Source: Alloalcanivorax gelatiniphagus
GTDB lineage: Bacteria; Pseudomonadota; Gammaproteobacteria; Pseudomonadales; Alcanivoracaceae
Assembly (NCBI RefSeq): GCF_005938655.1
Contig: NZ_VCQT01000012.1
Location: 118,415-182,414, forward strand
DNA length: 64,000 nt
Reading direction: 5' to 3'
The notes under the pieces were generated by a model. It saw only the letters and a program-made list of their open reading frames with translations, ran no database searches and was not told the DNA's origin. Positions 8,163 to 15,511 of this stretch are shown here, piece after piece; the stretch's first letter is position 1, and the number at the start of each line of letters is the position of its first letter. Made by a program: the position numbers and the translations under genes.

Positions 8163-8846
8163 ATGGACGTGGATAACGTCGCCGCCATGGAACATCTACT
8201 GCCAGAGCAAATGTGTAGCACCGAAGAAAACTCAGCCCATGGTATCAGCGCCGTTAAGGCGCTACAGCTCGCCGCAGCTGAGGGACAGAAAATCTGGACC
8301 ATCACCCGAGCTAACCTCAACCAGGCGCTGGCGGGCCTTGATCTGAGCCTTGATGAAGAAAGCGACATCCGCAATGCAGTCCTGGCAGGAAAGGAAGTCA
8401 CCGCCCATGAGCGACCGGTCAATTTCCACGGCCGCGCCGCTGTGGGCTATACGGTGCTAGACCCGAATACAGGTGCCGGGGCGTATCTTATCTCCAGCGG
8501 AGAGAGTGGAGGCGTGCTGGATTCGTGGTTCGACGAAGCGTTGTCATGGTTGGCTACTGCCGGCGAACTTTTCGCTTCTAGTTGTTTGGCGAAAATTATT
8601 TTTGGTGGCCTCGGCAAGGTCCTTGATGCCCTTGGTTTTGTTTTTGATGTCTATTCTTGTGGTTTATTTTTTGCATTGATAAAACAGATTTTTGTTTCAT
8701 TTATGGTGTTTGGCGTTGCTTATGCTGTGCTGCCTTTTTTTGCGATTTTTGTGACTCTCGCGATGGTAATGAGTATTTCACTTATGATTGGGGTGGTGGT
8801 TAGTTCTGTCTTATCTAGAAGGATGGGGTGTGGAGAAGATGGGTAA
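8163..8846 (+). CDS. C-terminal remnant of a transglutaminase-type polymorphic surface protein with membrane tip
   Basis: The 227-residue frame falls in two parts. Residues 1-~115 match, from memory, the conserved module at the end of very large transglutaminase-like or polymorphic toxin proteins: EHLLPEQM, then GISAVKALQLAAAEGQKI, then the VTAHERPVNFHGRA and LDPNTGAGAYLISSGESGG block. Residues ~125-227 are a variable tip with three or four hydrophobic segments. The homologous frame continues upstream of the ATG to 8103 (residues AGWFGIPRNVTASGLT) but is then closed by a stop at 8100. The usual spacer between MDVD and EHLLPEQ is missing, so this is a cut-down remnant or orphan cassette. GC content drops abruptly at the start of the tip. 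Confidence 0.6.
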   Translation: MDVDNVAAMEHLLPEQMCSTEENSAHGISAVKALQLAAAEGQKIWTITRANLNQALAGLDLSLDEESDIRNAVLAGKEVTAHERPVNFHGRAAVGYTVLDPNTGAGAYLISSGESGGVLDSWFDEALSWLATAGELFASSCLAKIIFGGLGKVLDALGFVFDVYSCGLFFALIKQIFVSFMVFGVAYAVLPFFAIFVTLAMVMSISLMIGVVVSSVLSRRMGCGEDG

Positions 8847-9081
8847 AAATGCAAAGATGTTCTTTCAATATTTTTTTGCTTTGGTTTTTGCGGCTGCGAG
8901 CATTGAGTACCTGTCAACTGGCTTTTATTTTTCTGGACTTTTTTGTTTTGTTTTTATGGTTTTTCCATTATTTAGAGAGAGGTTTGTATCGAAAAGAGGT
9001 GAGGTTTTGTTTTGGACTATTTTGGTCTCTATGTTAGTGGTGTTGAATTTCATTGCTGAATACACTGAAGGTTTGCGCTGA
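8839..9081 (+). CDS. Small membrane protein overlapping the toxin-tip remnant
   Basis: This is an 80-residue protein with two or three hydrophobic segments (about 8-25, 29-44 and 56-72) and short charged ends. The ATG at 8839 is chosen because it overlaps the stop of the upstream tip gene by 8 bases and follows a GGAG-like sequence, a layout typical of a toxin tip and its immunity protein. No known family is recognised. The AT-rich codon use matches the upstream tip, so the two probably arrived together. Confidence 0.5.
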   Translation: MGKNAKMFFQYFFALVFAAASIEYLSTGFYFSGLFCFVFMVFPLFRERFVSKRGEVLFWTILVSMLVVLNFIAEYTEGLR

Positions 9082-9171
9082 TTATTTGAATCTTGGGACG
9101 CTCTTTAGACATCTTTTTTTGCGTCGCGGTTCTGTAAATGGACAGGGCGACAGTATGCGCTGGCTTTTCTT

Positions 9172-9504
9172 ATGATATTTGCAAAAATGTGTTTTTATGA
9201 CCTTTTGGCAATTATTTTGATGTCAAATGCTTATGAGGGGGCTGGGTTGCACTCAGCTTTTTTATGGATGACTGGCGGTATGGCGGTGGTGGTTTCTGGC
9301 ATGTATTTCTGGGAGTTGAGGGACTCAGAAGATTTCAAAAGGTACGTAAAAAATAATATAAATTGGCGAATCGTAGGTATGATGGCTTTCTGGGTTATTT
9401 TTTTTGGGTGGCTTGCTGGCGTTTTTGGGCTGGGCCGGCTGAAGGTCTATCCCAGTGAGGATCATGATGCTACTCAATATGCACGTATACAGTGCCTTGC
9501 CTGA
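9172..9504 (+). CDS. Hypothetical membrane protein (island gene 4)
   Basis: This 110-residue protein has about three hydrophobic stretches: an N-terminal one, a central one near AFLWMTGGMAVVVSGMYFW, and one near MMAFWVIFFGWLAGVFGLG. A charged loop (ELRDSEDFKRYVKNN) lies between the last two. No family is recognised. It sits in the AT-rich island 90 bases after the previous small membrane gene, and its tail is more polar and GC-richer. It may be one of a series of immunity-like proteins. Confidence 0.42.
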   Translation: MIFAKMCFYDLLAIILMSNAYEGAGLHSAFLWMTGGMAVVVSGMYFWELRDSEDFKRYVKNNINWRIVGMMAFWVIFFGWLAGVFGLGRLKVYPSEDHDATQYARIQCLA

Positions 9505-9522
9505 ATAGCGGCCGGAGTATGT

Positions 9523-9945
9523 ATGAACCCTTTTCCCTTCCCTTTGTCATCTCCTCTGTCTCAGCTAATTGCAGGGGGCATGTTTTTTTCTGTTTCGGTA
9601 TATGTTGCTTTCTGTCTGGTTCTTTTTCTGAGAAAGGGGTCGTTGGTCGCTGTGCCCGCGAAATTGGTTGGCGGCGTCGGCGTACTTCGGTTGCGGCGGT
9701 ATAAATACGAGGTTGACGGAAAAGTATATTGGCGATTTGCCCTTTCAGGGGGTCAGCTCTTTCGCGGTGAGCTGGTGGGTAAGAGTAGTGGAGATATGAA
9801 TATACCTCGGAAAGAAAAAATTGTTATTAAATATGATCCTCTCTGCCCTTGGGTTGCGTGCGTCAACTGTAATCTGGGCGTTTTGCAGATGTTCATCGCT
9901 CTGGTTTTTTGGGCGCTGTTATTTTTCTTATTCTTTCTTTGCTAG
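9523..9945 (+). CDS. DUF3592-like membrane protein
   Basis: This 140-residue protein has one N-terminal and one C-terminal hydrophobic segment around an extracytoplasmic beta-rich core. The core has the pattern of DUF3592-type proteins: YKYEVDGKVYW, a middle hydrophobic strand, then IVIKYDPLCPWVACVN. The family has no defined function but is common near toxin-immunity loci. The stop lies only a few bases before the small gene at 9956, suggesting one transcript through the island. Confidence 0.5.
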   Translation: MNPFPFPLSSPLSQLIAGGMFFSVSVYVAFCLVLFLRKGSLVAVPAKLVGGVGVLRLRRYKYEVDGKVYWRFALSGGQLFRGELVGKSSGDMNIPRKEKIVIKYDPLCPWVACVNCNLGVLQMFIALVFWALLFFLFFLC

Positions 9946-9955
9946 AGAGGTCGAT

Positions 9956-10075
9956 ATGTTGGGCTTTCGAAAGGGGCAGTGTTGGGGGTTGGCGATGATT
10001 GCTGTAATGAATGCTTTTTTGGTTTCGATGTTTGTAGGTGCATGGAAAGACGTGTGTGAGAGGCGTGATGAATAA
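9956..10075 (+). CDS. Very small membrane peptide, coupled to the next gene
   Basis: This 39-residue reading frame has a good ribosome-binding site (AGAGAGG, 5-6 bases before the ATG). It has a single hydrophobic helix around LAMIAVMNAFLVSMFVGAW and a charged tail. Its stop overlaps the ATG at 10068 in the sequence GATGAATAATG, which supports real, coupled translation. No homologue is recognised. Confidence 0.4.
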   Translation: MLGFRKGQCWGLAMIAVMNAFLVSMFVGAWKDVCERRDE

Positions 10076-10325
10076 TGAAAGAGTTGATGTGGTGCACGTT
10101 TGGATTTTTTATTTTATAGCATTGTTCACATCTGTGATCCCGTTGCATCTGGCTGGGGTGATCGGCGTTTTTTTGTGGTTCTTGCCGGTTTTTTTTCTTA
10201 AGCGAGGACTGTTAAAAAATAAATTTATTTTTTATTTTCTTTTGATGTTTTATTGGTTTTTGGTTCTGGTTTTGGGGCTTTTTGTGGAGGGGCTTTTCTG
10301 TACGTTCCGGTTTTCGGGATATTAG
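10068..10325 (+). CDS. Small multi-pass membrane protein (island gene 7)
   Basis: This 85-residue protein is almost entirely hydrophobic, with three segments (about 10-27, 29-44 and 52-75) divided by short basic loops (KRGLLKNK). The start at 10068 overlaps the end of the small upstream frame, the third close junction in this island. The family is unknown. It resembles the immunity-like membrane proteins of the same island in size and composition. Confidence 0.42.
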   Translation: MNNERVDVVHVWIFYFIALFTSVIPLHLAGVIGVFLWFLPVFFLKRGLLKNKFIFYFLLMFYWFLVLVLGLFVEGLFCTFRFSGY

Positions 10326-10461
10326 ACGTCTGATGCGGCGAGCGGAATGGAGATGGTGGTTATGGTATGTGCTTCCAGGATTTGATTGAGGGCTGAGAGG
10401 GTTTTCAAAGCTATATAGAAAGAAAGTAAGTTGGCGAACTGTGGTGGGTGCGGCCATATTT

Positions 10462-11100
10462 ATGCATAAAGATGAATTTATTGTTGTGTTTTTCATTGTC
10501 TTTTTTGTGGTGCTTTCCTATTTTTGCTTTTTGCTCGCTCGTCAGAAGAAGAGAAGGGGGAGTCTTAGAAACGAGGGCTTGAAGCCTGCAAATAAAGAAC
10601 GCGCGCGAAAGATATTGAAGGCACTAAAGATTCGATCCAAAGGGGCTGTTTCTTTGCCTTTTGGTGCCAGGTGTTACGTGGATGATGACGGCGATGGCAC
10701 TTTTGTTTGCGATTTGATCACCCTGGTTGGTATCGGTCGGTATGGTGGAGCCTCAGAAATTACATGCTTGGGGTGTTTGCTGTCGGATAACGGAGGCCAG
10801 GACTTTTTGATGCGAAAGCCGAGCCCTCTGGAAGCTCGGTTTGAGCTTGCTGATGCCTGGATGGTCGAAGACGGATGGCGGGTATGGGGCCCTGGTGCTG
10901 AGCGTCATTTTTTTGATGCGCTTGCTCAAGAAATAAGGTGCTTTGGCGATAAGGCCATTCTTAGGAAGCAAGGGGAGGTGCTGAGCATTTATTTTAGGGG
11001 CAAGCACCTGAACGAAGATAGAGTCGTTGCCTTGCTGCCTGAGTGGAGGCGGTTTTGTGATACTTTTAGACGTCTTTCCGCCGGCCAGGAAGCCAAATAA
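10462..11100 (+). CDS. Membrane-anchored hypothetical protein (last gene of the AT-rich island)
   Basis: This product is about 212 residues, with one N-terminal transmembrane helix (about residues 5-25) followed by a basic stretch and a soluble domain of about 170 residues. The domain contains GARCYVDDDGDGTFVCDL and a tryptophan-rich part near EDGWRVWGPGAERHFFDAL. No family is recognised. ATG 10462 is preferred over GTG 10441. The gene is less AT-rich than its upstream neighbours but still unlike the core. It could be an anchored inhibitor or sensor; this is speculative. Confidence 0.5.
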   Translation: MHKDEFIVVFFIVFFVVLSYFCFLLARQKKRRGSLRNEGLKPANKERARKILKALKIRSKGAVSLPFGARCYVDDDGDGTFVCDLITLVGIGRYGGASEITCLGCLLSDNGGQDFLMRKPSPLEARFELADAWMVEDGWRVWGPGAERHFFDALAQEIRCFGDKAILRKQGEVLSIYFRGKHLNEDRVVALLPEWRRFCDTFRRLSAGQEAK

Positions 11101-11287
11101 ATAATGTGCGTGGATTTATTTTTAAGCGTTTTCTGACGTGCTCTACAGACCGAATGGACCAATTGCGGTGAAGGTGTTACAGATAACCCACCGCAGAAAA
11201 TATATCCAGCCCTGTGCCGTTCTGTGCCTATCGAATACGCCATTAATGAGAATGCTGGACAGTTAGCAATGGAGCGCCAGGGCGGGC

Positions 11288-11560
11288 TCAGGACTGATCA
11301 TAATGCCCGCCGAGAGCGAAAATATAGATTGAGGTGGAATCAAACTTATACACAATCCGATCTTTCTGGGACAAGCGTCTGGACCAGAAGCCAGACAGAT
11401 TGTGCTTGAGCGGTTCGGGCTTACCGATACCGACTGTGGGATCGTCGCAGCGCACTAGTTCCTTGATAACTTTACGCGCGGCATCGTGCAGCTTTTTGTC
11501 CTTTTGGCGCATCGTTTCGTACGCCTCCCAGGTTTTTCCTTCAAAGACCAGTGATCTCAT
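11288..11560 (-). CDS. YoeB/Txe-family mRNA interferase toxin
   Basis: This is a 90-residue ribosome-dependent mRNA interferase of the RelE fold, which cleaves mRNA in the A site when freed from its antitoxin. The typical YoeB sequence is present: EGKTWEAYETMRQKDKK, then KPEPLKHNLSGFWSRRLSQK, then DRIVYKFD and a C-terminal GGHYD with the conserved His-Tyr. The start at 11560 gives the family length and overlaps the 3' end of the antitoxin gene by 20 bases; a longer frame starting at 11599 is not needed. It forms an addiction module with the upstream antitoxin at the right side of the AT-rich island. Confidence 0.9.
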   Translation of the reverse strand: MRSLVFEGKTWEAYETMRQKDKKLHDAARKVIKELVRCDDPTVGIGKPEPLKHNLSGFWSRRLSQKDRIVYKFDSTSIYIFALGGHYDQS

Positions 11561-11813
11561 CCATTTGCTCGTCGGTTGGCGTATATCCGTTACGCTCACC
11601 GTGCGTTTTGCTCGATTCAGCCAGTTGATGCATCAGGCTGCTGTTCTGCAAAACGTACAGCGTTTCCTGTTCGCGCTCCCAGTCGGCGGCGCTGAGGACC
11701 ACGAAATCCTCTCCGGAACGACGAGTGACCCTGAGGGGTTCGTGTTTGCTAAGGCTTTGTTCCACAAGCTTTTTCAGGTTTTCCCTGAACTTGTTGACGC
11801 TGACGGTATCCAT
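11541..11813 (-). CDS. YefM/Phd-family antitoxin
   Basis: This 90-residue antitoxin pairs with the YoeB toxin. The N-terminal half has the Phd/YefM DNA-binding fold (VNKFRENLKKLVEQSL, then a VVLSAADWE segment); the acidic C-terminal tail that wraps the toxin ends in EQMDEITGL. It is the first gene of the operon and its end overlaps the toxin start by 20 bases. Autorepression is likely through the palindrome at 11831-11847, 18 bases upstream. Confidence 0.9.
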   Translation of the reverse strand: MDTVSVNKFRENLKKLVEQSLSKHEPLRVTRRSGEDFVVLSAADWEREQETLYVLQNSSLMHQLAESSKTHGERNGYTPTDEQMDEITGL

Positions 11814-11830
11814 TTCAGGTGTCCGGTTAT

Positions 11831-11847
11831 GTACGGTATTGCCGTAC
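11831..11847. promoter_or_regulatory. Candidate autoregulatory operator of the toxin-antitoxin operon
   Basis: The perfect inverted repeat GTACGG-TATTG-CCGTAC lies 18 bases before the antitoxin start. YefM operators in other bacteria are also short palindromes with a GTAC core next to the promoter. Apart from this, 11848-12113 shows no gene or repeat that can be supported. Confidence 0.5.
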
Positions 11848-12113
11848 GATTATCTGCCAGCTGGTCCGATCAAAGCAAGGGTGGGCTCCCTCATCAGCGA
11901 CAGGATCGGAAAGCCATCGATGCTTCGCCTTCATCCCGGTCGTTTGCTTCCGCAGCTTGGCGGGGCCGGTCCTCGGACAAGGAGGTTCCGGAACAGGAAG
12001 CGCTCGACCTGTAGTCACCAGCCGGCGCCATCGCCGCCGTGGCCGTATGAAGCGTTCAGCCGGCACCGTGTTATTGTCCAATGTCCTTCGACAGGACAGA
12101 ACAGGAGTGTCCC

Positions 12114-12611
12114 ATGCCCGCTTTGCTCGACGCCGCGCCGGCGGCCCTTGGCCGTATCGAAACCCGCCCGTTGTTCGCCATCAAACTGACCGTGGCGCCG
12201 CTCCAGGAATTGGGGGAGACGCCGTTCGGGCGGCGTCGGGTGGCGGTGGTCACCGGCGGGGAATTTGAGAGCGAGCGGCCGGCGCTGAATGGCCGGGTGC
12301 TGACCGGCGGCAGCGATTGGCTGACGTTCCGCGACAACGGCGTGGTGACCCTGGATGTGCGGCTGGTGCTGGAGACCGTGGAGGGGCTGACCATCGGTAT
12401 GCGCTACAACGGTTACCGGCATGGGCCGGAGGCGGTGATGGCGCGGCTGGCCGCCGGCGAGGAGGTGGACCCGTCGGAGTATTACTTCCGGGCGGCGGTG
12501 CGGTTTGAAACCGGGGCGCCGGCGCTGGACGGGCTGAATCATACGGTGGCGGTGGCCACCGGCCACCGCTATCCGGACGGCCCGCTGTATAGCGTGTTCG
12601 AGGTGCTTTGA
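12114..12611 (+). CDS. DUF3237 domain-containing protein
   Basis: This protein of about 165 residues matches the small beta-barrel DUF3237 family of unknown function. Recognisable parts are GRRRVAVVTGGEFES near the N-terminus, the GGSDWLTFRDNGVVTLDVR stretch and the conserved YYFRAAVRFETG segment near the C-terminus. The ATG at 12114 follows an AGGAG site by seven bases; the in-frame ATG at 12081 has none. Family members often sit near aromatic or fatty-acid degradation genes, which fits the acyl-CoA genes downstream. It stands alone on the plus strand, and its 3' end overlaps the scrambled tail of an MFS remnant. Confidence 0.78.
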   Translation: MPALLDAAPAALGRIETRPLFAIKLTVAPLQELGETPFGRRRVAVVTGGEFESERPALNGRVLTGGSDWLTFRDNGVVTLDVRLVLETVEGLTIGMRYNGYRHGPEAVMARLAAGEEVDPSEYYFRAAVRFETGAPALDGLNHTVAVATGHRYPDGPLYSVFEVL

Positions 12612-12955
12612 GGCCCGCTCAGGCGCTGGCCGGGCCGGCCGGTTTGCGGATCAGGCGCGCCGCCGCCGGCCACCAGGAGGTGCGCGGTGGTCATGGTGCG
12701 GCGCCGGCCGAAGCGCTCGATCCGCATGGCGGAAAACGGCGCCATCAGTCCGAACAGCACGAAGCGCAGGGCCAGCGCCGACGAAATTTGTTCCGTGTTC
12801 CAGCCGAATTCATCGCCCAATGGGCGTAAAAAAGCCCCCGGCATGCCCAGCGCCGCCGATGCGGAGAGCATGGTGAGAAAGGTGGCGCCGGCGATCGCCC
12901 GGGCGTAGTGGACGCCTCGGTGTCGCAAGCGGGCAGCCAGGGGGGAAGAGAACAT
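12569..12955 (-). pseudogene. Truncated MFS transporter (N-terminal remnant)
   Basis: Only the first ~95 residues of a major facilitator transporter remain. They include the first two membrane segments and the A-loop signature MRIERFGRRRTMTTAHLL. MFS proteins normally have about 400 residues and 12 helices. After this the frame runs through unrelated sequence (DPQTGRPGQRLSG) and ends antisense to the 3' end of the DUF3237 gene. The start at 12955 directly abuts the thiolase stop, so it was probably the last gene of the minus-strand cluster. A deletion joining it to the DUF3237 gene explains the structure. It cannot be a working transporter. Confidence 0.75.
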
Positions 12956-14089
12956 TTACAGGGCTTCCAGAATGGTGGCCACGCCTTGGCCGCCACCGAT
13001 GCACTGGGTGGCCAGGGCGTAGCGGCCACCTTGGCGTTGCAGCAGGGCGGCGGCTTTGCCGGTGATGCGGGCACCGGTGGCACCCAGTGGGTGGCCGATG
13101 GACAGGCCGCCGCCGTCCAGGTTGATGGTGGCCGGGTTGAGGTGCAGGTCGCCGATGCAGGCCAGCGCCTGGGAGGCGAAGGCTTCGTTGATTTCCACCA
13201 CGTCCAGGTGGTCGGCGCTGAGGCCGGCCCGGGCCAGAGCCTTGCGGGTGGCGGGAATCGGGCCCAGCCCCATCACCGCCGGGTCGCAGCCGGCGCTGGC
13301 CAGGGCGCGGATGCGGGCGCTGGGCGCCAGCCCGTGACGGGCGGCGAACGCTTCGCTGGTGACCAGCACCGCCGAGGCGCCGTCGGTGAGCGGCGAGGAG
13401 GTGCCGGCGGTGACCACCCCGTTTTCATCGAAGGCCGGCGGCAGCTTGGCGAGGGCCTCCAGGGAGGTGGTGGGGCGGATGCAGCCGTCCTCGGTGATGC
13501 GGTTTCCATCGCCGGTGTCGATGGCCACGATTTCGTCGCTGAGCCGGCCCTGTTCCCGGGCGGCGGCGGCTTTATGGTGGGATTCCAGGGCCATTTGCTC
13601 CTGGTCGGCGCGGGGGATGGCATAGCGCTGTGCTACGTTTTCGGCGGTGCGGCCCATGGAGATATAGGCGTCGGTATGCTCCTGGAGCCAGGGGTTGGGC
13701 GAGAAGTTGAAGCCGCCCTGGGGCACCATGGTCATGGATTCCACGCCCACGCACAGGTAGGCGTCGCCGAGGCCGGCTTCGATCTGCGCGGCGGCGATGT
13801 GGATGGCGGACATGGACGAACCGCAGAAGCGATTCACGGTCATGCCGCCGACCTGTTCGGGCAGGCCGCTGAGCAGGCCGACGATGCGCGCCAGGTTGTT
13901 GCCCTGGGCGGCCTCGGGATAGGCGCAGCCGAGGATCACATCCTCGAGCAGGGCCGGGTCCAGGTCGGTGCGGGCCAGCAGGCCGCGTACCACCTGGCTG
14001 GCCAGATCATCCGGCCGCACCCCGGCGAGGGCACCTTTGTTGGCGAAGTGAAACGGCGAGCGGGCATAGCTGGCAATCACGGCTTTCAT
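12956..14089 (-). CDS. Acetyl-CoA acyltransferase (thiolase)
   Basis: This 377-residue thiolase carries out the thiolytic step of beta-oxidation or acetoacetyl-CoA formation. The nucleophilic Cys is in NRFCGSSMSAIHIA; the C-terminal catalytic His and Cys are in GGGLSIGHPLGATGAR and CIGGGQG. It is close in length to the FadA/PcaF/AtoB group. The start overlaps the MATE gene stop by 4 bases (ATGA), so it is co-translated in the cluster TetR - thioesterase - MATE - thiolase. Substrate chain length is not readable. The pairing with a thioesterase suggests handling of an unusual acyl-CoA pool. Confidence 0.92.
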   Translation of the reverse strand: MKAVIASYARSPFHFANKGALAGVRPDDLASQVVRGLLARTDLDPALLEDVILGCAYPEAAQGNNLARIVGLLSGLPEQVGGMTVNRFCGSSMSAIHIAAAQIEAGLGDAYLCVGVESMTMVPQGGFNFSPNPWLQEHTDAYISMGRTAENVAQRYAIPRADQEQMALESHHKAAAAREQGRLSDEIVAIDTGDGNRITEDGCIRPTTSLEALAKLPPAFDENGVVTAGTSSPLTDGASAVLVTSEAFAARHGLAPSARIRALASAGCDPAVMGLGPIPATRKALARAGLSADHLDVVEINEAFASQALACIGDLHLNPATINLDGGGLSIGHPLGATGARITGKAAALLQRQGGRYALATQCIGGGQGVATILEAL

Positions 14090-15501
14090 GGCGTTCTCTC
14101 GCTTTCAGTAGGGAGCAGTTTCAGTAAGGGGCCGCCGGGTAGCTGACGAAGCCAGGGCAGGCCGTTGACCAGGGCGATGCCGACCAGCGCCGCCACCATC
14201 ACGGCGCACAGCGCGGCCAGGTCGCCGGGGCGCCACCAACTCATCAGGGCGCCGCCAACAATCAGAATCGCCAGCCGGGTGAGGCTGCCGAACAGCGGCC
14301 AGGTCATGCGTCCGGCGCCCTGGCTGGCGAAGTACAGTGCCAGCCCCACGCCCAGGAAGCCGTAGGCCGGGGCCACGGTGCGCAGATAGAGCGCGCCGGT
14401 GGCGATGGCTTCGGCGTCGTCGGTGAACAGCCGCAGCCAGGGTTCCGGGAAGAAGGCGGCGGTGAGCCCCACCGCCTCGGTGGCGACGAAGGCCACCGCC
14501 GCGCCGGTCCAGGCAATGCGCCGGGCGCGGTGGGCCTGGCCGGCCCCCAGGTTCATGCCGACCATGGCCACCAGCGCGGTGCCGAAGCCGAACACGATGG
14601 GGATCTGCAGGTACTCGATGCGGATGCCCAGCCCGAAGCCGGCCAGGGCTTCCATGCTGGTGCGCGCCACGAAGAAGGTGGCGGCCATCACGCACAGGTT
14701 GGAGAGCACCGTGTTCAGCGACGACCACAGGCCGACGCCAAGAATGGCGGCGAACAACTCCCGCCGCAGGGCCAGCCCCCGGCGCAGGCGCACGCCGCCG
14801 TGGCCACGCACCAGCACGGCCAGCAGAATCAGGGTGGCGACCAGGTAGTAAATGGCCAGGGCCAGGCCGGCGCCGACGATGCCCAGCGCCGGCAGTGGAC
14901 CGGCGCCGAAGATCAGCACCGGCGACAACACCAGCAGCCCGGGCACGCCGCCGGTGAGCACCCAGGCCGGGGCGCGCATGTTGCCGGCGCCGCGCAACAC
15001 CGCCGACAGGCCGTTCATCAGCCACAGGAAGGTGACGCCGGAGAACAGCGCGGTGGAGTAGGCCACCGCCGCGTCCAGGGCGGCGCCTTCGCCGCCCATC
15101 AGCGCGTACAGCGGCCGCGCGAACAGAATCACCAGCGCCGAGCAGAGCAGCCCGAAGGCGGTGGCGATCACCGCCGCGTGCAGCGCCAGGGCGTCCGCCC
15201 GGTCGCTGTCGCCGGCGCCCAGGGCGCGGGCGATGGCCGAGGAAATGCCGCCGCCGATGCCGCCGGCGGACATCATCATCATCAACATCACCAGCGGGAA
15301 CACCAGCGCCGCCCCGGCCAGGGCGTCCACCCCCAGCAAGCCCACGTAGTAGCTTTCCAGAAAATTGGCGGTGGCCTGGGCCAGCATCACCACCAGATTG
15401 GGGGCGGCCAGGGCCAGCAGCGTGGGCAGCACCGGGCCGTGCAGAATGCGGCGGGTGCGTTCCGGCGCGGGGGCTTTGGCGGCGGCGACGGCCTGGCTCA
15501 T
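14086..15501 (-). CDS. MATE-family multidrug efflux transporter
   Basis: This 471-residue inner-membrane protein has 12 predicted helices and the MATE fold. Cation-driven export of drugs or metabolites is the family role. Two repeated MatE halves are visible: the first near LALAAPNLVVMLAQATANFLE, the second near ILGVGLWSSLNTVLSNLCVM. Its 3' end overlaps the thiolase start by 4 bases, and only 10 bases separate it from the upstream thioesterase gene. A pump within a thioesterase-thiolase operon under a TetR regulator may export an acyl-derived compound (inference). Confidence 0.9.
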   Translation of the reverse strand: MSQAVAAAKAPAPERTRRILHGPVLPTLLALAAPNLVVMLAQATANFLESYYVGLLGVDALAGAALVFPLVMLMMMMSAGGIGGGISSAIARALGAGDSDRADALALHAAVIATAFGLLCSALVILFARPLYALMGGEGAALDAAVAYSTALFSGVTFLWLMNGLSAVLRGAGNMRAPAWVLTGGVPGLLVLSPVLIFGAGPLPALGIVGAGLALAIYYLVATLILLAVLVRGHGGVRLRRGLALRRELFAAILGVGLWSSLNTVLSNLCVMAATFFVARTSMEALAGFGLGIRIEYLQIPIVFGFGTALVAMVGMNLGAGQAHRARRIAWTGAAVAFVATEAVGLTAAFFPEPWLRLFTDDAEAIATGALYLRTVAPAYGFLGVGLALYFASQGAGRMTWPLFGSLTRLAILIVGGALMSWWRPGDLAALCAVMVAALVGIALVNGLPWLRQLPGGPLLKLLPTESERTP

Positions 15502-15511
15502 GGGCGGGGCC

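Noticed and set aside
11827..12081. Minus-strand 84-codon frame upstream of the antitoxin
   Set aside because: It covers the antitoxin operator, is basic and proline-rich, and shows no recognisable family.
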